Below are positions 45,601 through 53,976 of a stretch of DNA of 64,000 bases, one piece after another. The notes under the pieces are model-generated. The model was not told the origin of the DNA. It ran no database searches and saw nothing but the letters and a program-made list of their open reading frames with translations. Position 1 is the stretch's first letter; every line of letters starts with the position of its first letter. Both the position numbers and the translations under genes were made by a program. The stretch covers positions 222,077,415 to 222,141,414 of the forward strand of contig NC_081410.1 of the NCBI RefSeq assembly GCF_030272615.1, given 5' to 3'. The stretch is from Cryptomeria japonica. Lineage: Eukaryota > Streptophyta > Pinopsida > Cupressales > Cupressaceae.

Positions 45601-45966
45601 TGCCAACCCCATCTGTTCTGTGATGATGTGCTTGCATAGAAGCAAAAGATTCAATCTGACTTGCAGTCCTACATGAGCACATTCAAGCCACCTTATGACT
45701 CCTTTACAGCCTATGGGACAACCGTTCACCGGTTTCACATCCAAACAATAAAAATGGAGCATGAGATCAGCACCTAGTCTCGAGATTTGCAGGAGCTACA
45801 ATTGGTTCTACTCCCACGTCTGCAAATTCTTCAGAAGTGCTATCTAAATCCGGATGCCTTAACAGTGACATAGGAGATGAGCACAATTGACGCCATGGAA
45901 GAACAGGTCTCCCAGATGCAGACAGAGAAAGAAGTAGCCACCTCCCTACTTGAGTCCTGGTCTTGA
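42658..45966 (+). pseudogene. Element E ORF2, conserved protein of unknown function
   Basis: A single frame of 1,102 codons runs from MASASHTSS to a TGA at 45964-45966 with 11 in-frame stops and no frameshift. Ten stops are TAG (43333, 44242, 44299, 44659, 44677, 44854, 45259, 45637, 45775, 45871) and one is TAA (43801). Residues 35-360 match D and G: YIDCKIEDLG, VHGDKMYLERTHDIT, YACMVIGYRT, DLCTSM, KFGQLLVGF, YFDEFRRKMGQR, MGYEVM. Next comes a Lys/Ala/Pro-rich basic segment (43806-43970), a helical region (44060-44560), a long Lys-Glu charged tract (44663-45130) and a C-terminal helical part. No enzyme motif is visible. A structural or RNA-binding role is possible but unproven. Confidence 0.85.
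44663..45130 (+). repeat. Lys-Asp-Glu-rich coding repeat in E ORF2
   Basis: The purine-only tract encodes about 155 residues of KKDEEE-type repeats; the 21-bp AAGAAGGATGAAGAGGAGAAG unit recurs around 44740-44880. In frame with ORF2 it predicts a very long charged helix, either coiled coil or single alpha-helix. D ORF2 has a different acidic and Thr-rich segment here, so this is a variable expansion. Long Ser/Phe/Leu-rich frames on the other strand are mirror artefacts. Confidence 0.9.
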
Positions 45967-46307
45967 TCTATGAAACAATTATTGTAGGACTTTAAATCTA
46001 TTTTTGACAAGTTTTATTCCTTATTGTCATAAACTTTTATTATTTTAATACCAAATGAAAATAGGGGTTGTTCAGCTGTACTTTGTCATTGTTGGCAAAG
46101 GGGGAAAAGTATTCTAGGGGGAAGAAGTATCTGGTATTTAAAATTTTGATGTATGCTCTGATATCTCTATGTGCAAAATAGTTATATATTGTATTGTTAA
46201 AGGGATAGTGTATATGCTTAGGGGGAGCAATTTTGCTAATGGCATGATTTTGTTGTAAAACACTTAGATGTCAAAATTTTATTTTCCTAAGTGTTGCCAT
46301 CAATGCC
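45967..46307 (+). other. Element E 3' untranslated region
   Basis: No gene is present. Purine tracts near 46088 (GCAAAGGGGGAAAAG), 46117 and 46219 (TTAGGGGGAGCAA) precede the true PPT. Confidence 0.7.
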
Positions 46308-46319
46308 AAAGGGGGAGAT
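46308..46319 (+). promoter_or_regulatory. Polypurine tract of element E
   Basis: AAAGGGGGAGAT follows GTTGCCATCAATGCC and abuts the 3' LTR at 46320. It is the same as in D and copia-2. Confidence 0.92.
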
Positions 46320-47438
46320 TGTTGGCATTTTTTATGTTTATGATATGATTGTCATTGATGGACACACACTTGCATTGAGATCAACTTTATATGTATGAGC
46401 TTAAGCTCAACCAGAATATGTTGTAACCAGTATGTTGTATTATAGTCGTTAGACTATTGGTGTTTTGCAGAATGTGTTTACCGGTCTAAAGCAGCATGTC
46501 GACCCAAGCGGTTTGTGGATCCCAAGCGGTATGAGGGATTAAAGTGGCATAACACATTTTTGCCACTCTTCATTTTTGTCAAACCGGCAACCGGTATTTT
46601 GTATGAACCGGTAATACTCTGTGATTAGTTACCATCCACTGATTGTTTGACGGTGCCGACACTTTAACGGTGCTTTTTGTGTCATGTTACCAAGTATGTC
46701 CAAGTTCATTGAACTTAGGGAATTGGATTGTAATCCTATTGGACTGACATGAAATCAGATTCCTTTATAAGGACATCATGTCTAGGGTTTTAGGTTATTG
46801 TTGTTGGTGAAGTTGATATTGTTGCTAGGGTTTAAGGTGGTTGAGGAGTCAGAGAGAGTATGAATGTGTAGAAGACTAAAGTAATGCTGGAATGCATTAG
46901 GAACGAGCTATCAAAGATGTAATCAAGCAATCTGTGCTATTTGCTAGATCACTCACTTGTTGATTACTCACATCTTTGACAAGTTTGTAGCCCTTAACTG
47001 GGTAGGCCCAAAAGACTTTTGTAAATCCTCTAACAAGGTGGTTCACATTTGTGGATCTAAAATCCTCTAGCAAGGTAGTCTTTAATCGGACTTATCTCCT
47101 AACAGAGATTAAGATTCCTAATAGGATCTATTCTGGTAAAGAACATTGTAAGACCTTAACCGGTCTGACCTTAACCAGTCTGGTTCCTATTCTGTAGATA
47201 GTTACTTGTGAGTTCCATCTCACCATGTTTCTTCCCATTTGGGTTTCCACCTCAAAATCTCTTGTGTTATGATGTTTGTGCTTTTGTGGGTGAATGCATT
47301 ATTTGCTATTTAGTTTGCATGTGTGCTAACCGATTTGTCTGCTAAACTGTTTTACCGGTTTACTGTTAGTCTTGTAAAGTGTTTAAGTGCAAATATTTTT
47401 AGCATACTAATTCACCCGCCCCCTCTTAGTATTCATAA
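46320..47438 (+). repeat. 3' LTR of element E
   Basis: This is a near-copy of 39776-40890, starting TGTTGGCATTTTTTATG and ending ATTCATAA, where the final CA has become AA. TATAAGG is near 46766, the hairpin-unit array spans 46988-47185 and the C-rich block is at 47411. Confidence 0.93.
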
Positions 47439-47634
47439 TTTCTCCCATTTGGGTTTCCACGAGATAAATCTTGGTGTCACTGTTAATATTTTCATGCATG
47501 CATATTTGTCTATAGTAATTATTTATATTGATGAATGTTAAGTTAGTGCAAACTTAAGTTAAAAGTTTTAATTAGGAAAAACTTGTAAAGTGTTGATTCA
47601 CCCATCCCCTCTCAACACCAGTTGGGACAAACAA

Positions 47635-47647
47635 TTGGTATCAGAGC
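47635..47647 (+). promoter_or_regulatory. Primer-binding site of element G
   Basis: TTGGTATCAGAGC lies one base after the LTR end at 47633. It is a perfect initiator tRNA-Met type site and the same as in copia-3. Confidence 0.9.
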
Positions 47648-47691
47648 TCTGGTCATCTGAAGTGAAGCTTGACAACTTGAGGATAAAGATC

Positions 47692-49080
47692 ATGGAAGAA
47701 TACTTGTATCAGAAGAAGATTGATGAGGCAAATGAAATCATTTCTCACTTGAAATAGAGACTGAGAAAATCTCTTGCAAAAAGAAAAGAACTAGATCAAT
47801 AGATAAATGAGAGTCAAGATATTATAGATCAAATCTCTGAACAGAGTGGATCTGAAGAAGAAAAACAAGTAGTTTCATAACTCATTGAAAAGAACAAGAA
47901 GTTGAATGAAGAAATCACAAATCTCAAAAGAGAACATGAAGGTCAGGCCCTGATAATGACTAAGATACTGGAAGCTAGTAGAAGTGTTGATGAAAGAAAA
48001 AGGAAGATAGAAGAAATTTTGTCAAAAGTTGAAAGAGCCAGGAGGCTTGTTGAAGATGCCCTAAGAGAAAATGATGTAATCATTATTGAGAAAGATGAAG
48101 AAATCTTAATTCTCACTCAGGAGAATGAGTACATAAATAAACATCTACATGACAACACTAAAGAAAAGGAGAAGATGAGGAAAGAGATTGAGCAACTCAA
48201 GAGTGAGTTGAAAACTAAAATTCAGAGAAATGAGAAGCTAAGGAAATTCAATGAAAGCCCTAAGAAGATAGATAAACAGTTGAAGGCTCAGAGAAGAACA
48301 AAGGAAACAACCAGTCTTGGTTACTCTGGTATAGGTCCCATGAAAACTGGAGAATCATCTAAATCAAAAAGGATAAAGGATGATAAAAGGAACCATTTAG
48401 AAGTGAAAGGAATGAAGTTTTCTAAGTCTTCTTATAATCATTGTGGTAAACCGGGTCATAAGACTAATGACTGTAGAAATAAACTGATTAGTCAAAAGAA
48501 GATTTTAACTTTTGATGGTTACTGCCATAATTGTCATAAGTATGGCCACACTGCTTATGAGTGTAGATCTCAATCTAGCAATATGTCAAATAGAAGAAGA
48601 TTCAATGGAAATTTATTTACATGCAATAAGTTTGGAAACAAATCTGAAGAATGTAGGTTCAAGTCAAATGTATCAAGTTCACCATTCAAACCGATTAGCC
48701 CTAATAAAAGGAATAATCAGTTCAACATCACCTGTTCCACTTGTGGTATTTTTAATCATGTTGCAGTAAATTGCAAAATGAGAATGGGCCAGAGAAATAA
48801 TTTAGGACCATGGAGGACAACTGGTATGGCATGTTTCAATTGCCATAAGATCGGTCACTTAGCTAGAGAGTGCAAAAACCGATCCTATAACCGGTCTGAA
48901 GACAAGAACTAGTTTAGCAAGAAGAAAGAGAAAAATGACCTGAAAGGAAAGAAGACAATTGAAAAAGTGAGAAATGAAATGAAAAAAACATGGATCAAGA
49001 AGGAAGAAAGAAAAGAAGGAGAAGGTCATTCTGAAACCAAGTCATCATCCATCGGTGATGACAGTTCCTCTTCTAACTAG
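47692..49080 (+). pseudogene. Element G Gag-like ORF1 (coiled coil, five zinc knuckles)
   Basis: One frame of 463 codons runs from ATG 47692, 45 bp after the PBS, to TAG 49078-49080. It has four in-frame stops (47755, 47800, 47878, 48910), three of them TAG. Residues 1-200 are a charged coiled coil and SLGYSG follows near 48317. Five knuckles follow: a damaged YNHCGKPGHKTNDC, intact CHNCHKYGHTAYEC, damaged FTCNKFGNKSEEC, CSTCGIFNHVAVNC, and intact CFNCHKIGHLAREC. The tail is basic and ends DSSSSN. No capsid domain is present at the N terminus. It is the longest and cleanest Gag of the D/E/G family. Confidence 0.88.
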
Positions 49081-49534
49081 GCATACCGATGCCCAGAGGG
49101 AGCACATATGATAAGATTATTTTTGTATCCCCTTTACCAACATAAAGTTATGTCTATCTGCATAGTTGAGATGCATAAAAGTTAGCCTAAAGTTCTTGTT
49201 TGAGAAATGCCTTGTGAATTAATTGTTTGTGTATCGGTATCGGTAACAAACAACTGGTAAAAGGCAAATCTGTGTACTTTAAGTTGTAAGTTTCAAATCC
49301 AACTGTTGTATCATTACACTGATAAATCTCAATTGATAAATAAGGAAATGTCAACACATTTTCATTTACACTAATTTCTTGTGAACTTTCTTGAGCTCTT
49401 GTGCGATCAAAGGCAATTGTTATCTTGTTAGTAATATTTGTGTGGAAAGTTCAAATAGAATGATAGTGGTGGTTGGTATTTCTAAGAAAAAGGTATTCAA
49501 ACCCCATTTGAGAAAAGTTTGTTTGAAGGTCATC
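49081..49534 (+). other. Spacer between G ORF1 and ORF2
   Basis: The spacer contains CCAGAGGGAGCACA just after the Gag stop, then AT-rich sequence including GATAAATAAGG near 49335. As in D and E, this could include an internal promoter or leader. The open frame overlapping 49391-49534 is upstream of the likely ORF2 start. Confidence 0.4.
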
Positions 49535-51304
49535 ATGGTAGCGCCAATATCGACACTTGTGTTGGTTGAAGCTATCAAAGAACCCCAACTCGAGTTCAAG
49601 CTACATCTAATGAAAGTTGGTGAGATTGACATGACCGGTGCCTTATCATTTGTTCCCTCTGGTTTATTATTGGTTGAAGACATTCGCTCCTACATTTTCT
49701 GCAAGCTCGAAGAACTTGGAGACAAATTCATTCGGAATGAATTTAGAGGGTTCTGTGTTAATGATCAATTGAAGGAAGACTATCTAACTTTGAAGACCAA
49801 AGGTTTTTCTTAATGTTGTTGATTTTCCCGATCAGTTTCATGACGAATGGGTTAGGTATGTACTCAGCAGAGTTCATGATCAATTTTTGTGGTTGGAAAC
49901 TCAAGCACCGATCAAGATCACAAAGGATGTGATTCGAAGAGTTATAGGGTTTAGTACAACCAGTGAAGCATTAACCCTAAGAATGAAGTCATCTGGTTAA
50001 CCAAATCTCGATGTGATAGAAGAGAAATGACAATCACCCATATTGAGGATGTTGAAGTAAGATTTACTTTTGTAGTGCTGGGTTATAGGGTTTATCAATC
50101 AAGCTAGATGAATAGTGTGTCGAGCGGTGCCATACATGCTGCCTATCAAATTATCAAGGAGGATGCAACCTATGATATTTGTGATATGATTGAAAGCCAA
50201 CTTATGGTGAACATGGAAAGAATTAACAAGGACAAGAAGAAATCCTTGAAATATGGGTCACTACCGGCATGTATATTTTTCTATGTGCAAAACATTTTCC
50301 TCGGTAAGGGTAATGTAGTATGGTCTGAAGAAAAACCTATCATGGTTTAGATAGGTGAAATGATTCAGGATCTAGGAGATAGGTTTGGTGAAACAATGTG
50401 GGTACAATTTAAGGAATTTCAAATTAGGATGCACAAGAGGGAAAGAATTCCAACCGGTATAGTGCAGAAATACAAAGACAACATTTTCTTTCTTGTAGAC
50501 ACAGATTGTTGTATCATTCAAGTGGTTCAACCTAGAACCTTTTGGGTTCCACCTATGGGCTATGAGGTTTCATCAAACATTGTTAAAATATAGGTAAATA
50601 TGCTACTGCCTAAACCGGTAGACTCGAAGGGAAAGAGATTTGGAACCTATGAGGAGGAAAGCTCCAAAATAAAACAAGAACTTCAAGTGCCAATCATGAA
50701 AAGAAAAGTAAGAAGAATGATTGATACTCTTGACAAAAAATATGGAGGTGAAGCATCCGGTGCCACTACCTCCACCGGTGCTAGTGAACAATCAGGGGTC
50801 AACCCTAATAAAGATGAAGAATTAATAGGTGATAAGAAGAAAGTGTCAAAGACAAAACTAAAGGGGATTGCAACAACCAAGCCTACAACATATACAAAAG
50901 AAAAGGATTTAGATACTCCTATATCTTCCCCAAGAAAAGATAGACTGGTAGGAGTGACTTATACCAGAAACAAGAAGAGTGAAAGAAAAGTTGATAATAG
51001 GCTCAAAAAGAATGAAAAAGAGGGTGATATCACAGACACCCAATCAGATGTGGAAATTAAAGAGATTAGAAGAACTAGAAAAAACAAAGCCCCAACAGTT
51101 GATGAATTGGTCCATGGGATCAAAGAATTTAGAGGTTTTCCTGGTCTTGGGAAAACATGTTCCCTCAGTAATAAAGAAGACAAAAGGAAAAATGAAGAAG
51201 CCCTGATCTGGAACTTGCACAAGTTTTGTAGGACTCCCAGCGAATTATATGGATTAATCCCATCATATTTGCAAGATCAAATTGAAGGGAGATGGAAAAC
51301 AACT
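49535..51304 (+). pseudogene. Element G ORF2, 3' end lost
   Basis: The likely start is MVAPISTLV at 49535, in a position like the D and E starts. Frame changes lie near 49815 and 50030, and stops occur near 50105, 50348 and 50592. Conserved blocks include YIFCKLEELGD, VHDQFLWLE, VIRRVIGF, YDICDMIESQL, LKYGSLPACIFF, RERIPTGIVQKY and MGYEVSSN. A basic, Ser/Thr-rich linker follows (50700-51050, low complexity), then a second helical part (APTVDELVHGI near 51091). The frame is interrupted at about 51304 by unrelated DNA that starts TGTTGGGTGAA. Function is unknown. Confidence 0.82.
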
Positions 51305-52499
51305 TGTTGGGTGAATATTTTGTCACTAGCGTACCAATGACAATATATATGATTCACACACAGCTATGTTGAGAAATTAATCTCTCATCTCATCAAGGGG
51401 AAGTTCCCTTTGAAATTTCTTCTCTAATTAACAAGAAACTAAAATCTGTGGGTATGTTTCAGGCATATAACTCTCTTTTTTTAGAGTCTATGTATTCTCC
51501 CTCCACTTTGTTACAATTCTCTATCACTTTTGATACTTAAAGAAATGAACAAACTAATCCAACAAATTATACCAAATCTTACAATCAATAAGCATAAAAT
51601 ATTTCTTGAATGTAATTCTAACTAGGCTAATTATCACAAATGGTAAGAAATCCAACTTGCAGCTCAAAGTCTTCAAATGTACTTCCCCAATCCTTAAAAC
51701 TACAAGTAATAGCAGCAATAAAAAGCCTAGCACTAATCACTTAACATCGGAAAATTTCTCAAATATGTAAATAGATCAAAGTCGATTTGCATAATTGGAA
51801 AGATCTTTCATAAACTTTAACAATTTCACCAAAAGATTAAAGATCACAAAGAATGATTATGAGAACTAAACATAAGAATGATTCCAATCACAATCACAAT
51901 CTTCAGTCCAACACAAAGTTTGGAAACTAGAGGATTGCTATGTTTATTTCTTTGAATCCACTTTTTTTACATCAAAAGCACAAAGTCTTAATTGAGATAA
52001 AAATTGGGCAAAGTTTTTCTAAGCATATTCAAGATAAATATGTACAAATGAGGGTCCTCCTTACATAGGAAAAGAGTGGAGAAAAATGTGGGCGTAGTTC
52101 GTTAATTCAACTGCAAAGTCCCACTTGACTACAACTACAGCAGAAAGAAAATATGTAGCTGCGAGAAAACTTGCAGCATCTAACAATGCAACTACGTGAA
52201 AAGAAAGTGTCAAAAAGGGGACACTTTATTCATCTTTCTACTCCTCATTGGATTTCTGAAATTTCTCAAACTTGAACAAAATATCTTCCATCTCGGCTTT
52301 GTCTAGTATTGGGGTAGAGTCAGTGATGATGCGAACACGAGAAACTGCATCTTCAGCCTTTATGTATTTCTTTTTTCCATCTTTCAACATTGATGCAAGG
52401 ACTTCAAAATTGACTTGTATTTGTACCAATTTATCAAATACATTCAATGAAAAATCTTGTTCTGTAGAGTGATCCATTAAGGAAAGTGTATACACATAA
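51305..52499. other. Unassigned AT-rich segment inserted in G ORF2
   Basis: The segment starts TGTTGGGTGAATATTTTG exactly where G ORF2 stops making sense, so it is an inserted element or LTR end. On the minus strand it would end TTCACCCAACA, so it could be a minus-oriented LTR. A minus-strand open frame at 52238-52495 (85 codons, starting MYTLSLMDHST, ending KFQKSNEE) is free of stops and has protein-like composition, but I do not recognise it. The boundary with the gypsy-C LTR is not resolved. Confidence 0.4.
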
Positions 52500-53612
52500 A
52501 ATTGGCTATGAGCAATTTAATAAATATTTTATATTTATTTAATAATTATTCTTATATTAAATAGTTAATTTGAAAAGATTAATTTATTTAATTCATTTCG
52601 TGTCTTTCTATTAATTAATTTAATTGAAATATTTTATTAATTAATTCATCTATCATATTCCTCTAATTAATTAAATATCTAATATTTAATTATTTCCTCC
52701 AATCATTTGAATATCTAATATTTAATGATTATTCTTCTATCCTATAGTCTCAAATATTAAATAATTTCTAAATTATTTAATCCCATTTCCAACTCACCTT
52801 CCATCTCCACTTCATCTTCCCTTTGCCAACTCATCCATCATGTGGCTAAGGAAATTAATATTTCTCAAATAGTAATTCATCATTTATCTTCAGCTTCCAA
52901 ATTTAATGAAATATTGTGCACATACACATATTTTATAACCTTCTTCTATATTCTCTCCAAGATCCTTACATCTTAGGAAGGACTTGAGTCCACTTTTTTG
53001 CTCATGCCTAAATCTTCTACAATGATCCCTAGAATCCCTTAGTCAGCAACCCAGTCAAGGTGAGATGAGTGACACTTGTCTTCTCCTTCCCCCTTTCTCT
53101 CAACCTTCACCTTTGCTCATAGCCATCCAAATCTGCAGATCTGATCATGACCATTGATCTGAGCCACATCATCTTATCCTCTCAAAGTCTATAAAATCAA
53201 GAGTTTGAGTTGAGAGAGAGTTAGTCTTCAAGTGAGTTTTCAAAAGCTAATCATTTGTGAAAACTTATGCATCTGTGAGTTTTAATCTTGAAGCAAATAG
53301 CATAATCATTTAGCATAATAATTTAGCATTGCATATCATAGTATCAGTTAACTATCAGTTATCAATCCATTCTTCATATACCATCTTGGAATCTATCAGT
53401 TCTTGTCTAAGAGCACACCATCTGCAACCAGAAATAGTGGAGTTAGGACACAATGAGACATAAATCATGAAGGTAATAATAGTGTTTTAATTTTATATGT
53501 ATTTCATGTAGTTTCATTGGTTGAGTTTGGATTTCCTGTAGGATTTCCTTTGTGTTTTGTGAAACTAACATGTTGCGGGTAGTATTTTGATGATGAAATT
53601 CAAGTTGACACA
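52500..53612 (+). repeat. 5' LTR of gypsy-C (left boundary approximate)
   Basis: The right end, GTTGACACA at 53604-53612, is fixed by the PBS. The left part is very AT-rich (TTTATTTAATAATTATT-like, 52500-52780), as in the gypsy-A LTR. A TGTATACACATAAA string at 52487 is one candidate start. CTATAAAATC near 53190 is a possible TATA box, about 420 bp before the end. Confidence 0.65.
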
Positions 53613-53615
53613 TTT

Positions 53616-53632
53616 TGGCGCCCACTGTGGGG
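53616..53632 (+). promoter_or_regulatory. Primer-binding site of gypsy-C
   Basis: TGGCGCCCACTGTGGGG follows the LTR end after three T residues. Gypsy-A has the same site with two base changes. Confidence 0.87.
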
Positions 53633-53683
53633 CTATAGGACCTCGCATATACTTTTAATATTCTTGTAAAAGAAAATTTAACG

Positions 53684-53976
53684 CATTAGCATTTTTGTTT
53701 GATAGGTTAGCGCATTTGTCCTTCAGGTTAGTGCATCTGTCATGTAGGTTAGCACCTTTGTTCGAGAATCCACACATTTAATCTTCAGGTTAGTGCTTTT
53801 GTCCTTTAGGTTAGCATTTTTGTCCTATATGTTAGCGTATTTGTCAGTTTGGTTAACGCTTTTATTAGATAATTGATGCTTCTTAGTCCACAAAGCAGCA
53901 CTTTTGTAGTGCAGGTTAGCACTTTTGCCCTGTAGATTAGTGCTTTTGAGGTGAAGGATAGAGCATGTGTTAGAAT
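53684..53976. repeat. 21-bp tandem repeat array in gypsy-C leader, about 14 units
   Basis: GGTTAGCGC-type starts occur at 53705, 53726, 53747, 53768, 53788, 53809, 53830, 53851, 53872, 53893, 53914, 53935 and 53956, an exact 21-bp period apart from one 20-bp step. An extra diverged unit starts near 53684. The consensus is GGTTAGCACTTTTGTCCTGTA. It begins about 50 bp after the PBS. No long frame crosses it, so it is not obviously coding. Confidence 0.92.

Larger units (their letters stand above)
39776..47438 (+). mobile_element. Non-autonomous LTR element E (Gag + ORF2, no pol), complete
   Basis: At 7,663 bp this is the best-preserved member of the D/E/G family: 5' LTR 39776-40890, PBS 40892-40905, Gag 40941-42219, ORF2 42658-45966, PPT 46308-46319 and 3' LTR 46320-47438, flanked by TTTCT. 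The two LTRs are nearly the same length (1,115 and 1,119 bp) and closely similar by eye. ORF2 keeps one reading frame through 1,102 codons. No pol sequence is present. It is inserted in the LTR of its relative G and is therefore younger than G. Confidence 0.94.
39771..47443. repeat. Target-site duplication TTTCT around element E
   Basis: TTTCT at 39771-39775 precedes the 5' LTR of E and TTTCT at 47439-47443 follows its 3' LTR. Removing E and one copy rejoins GCCGTGGTTTTCT to CCCATTTGGG, which restores the conserved U5 hairpin of the G LTR. This independently supports the insertion. Confidence 0.92.
38676..47633 (+). repeat. 5' LTR of element G, split by element E
   Basis: The LTR begins TGTTGGAATTATGG at 38676 and ends GGGACAAACA at 47633, one base before the PBS. 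Element E (39776-47438) and its duplicated TTTCT split it. Without them the LTR is about 1,290 bp. It has U3 repeats (38770-38960), a 31-bp tandem array (39266-39380), a hairpin-unit array (39525-39745), the U5 hairpin (CCGTGG before E, joined to CCCATTTGGGTTTCCACG after E) and ATTCACCCATCCCC at 47597. Confidence 0.88.
38676..51304 (+). mobile_element. Non-autonomous LTR element G (Gag + ORF2), interrupted
   Basis: G inserts into gypsy-B at 38676. Its 5' LTR is split by element E and resumes at 47444. PBS, Gag and ORF2 follow until 51304, where unrelated sequence begins inside ORF2. The rest, including the PPT and 3' LTR, is not in the window. The Gag and ORF2 are homologous to those of D and E. 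Confidence 0.85.
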
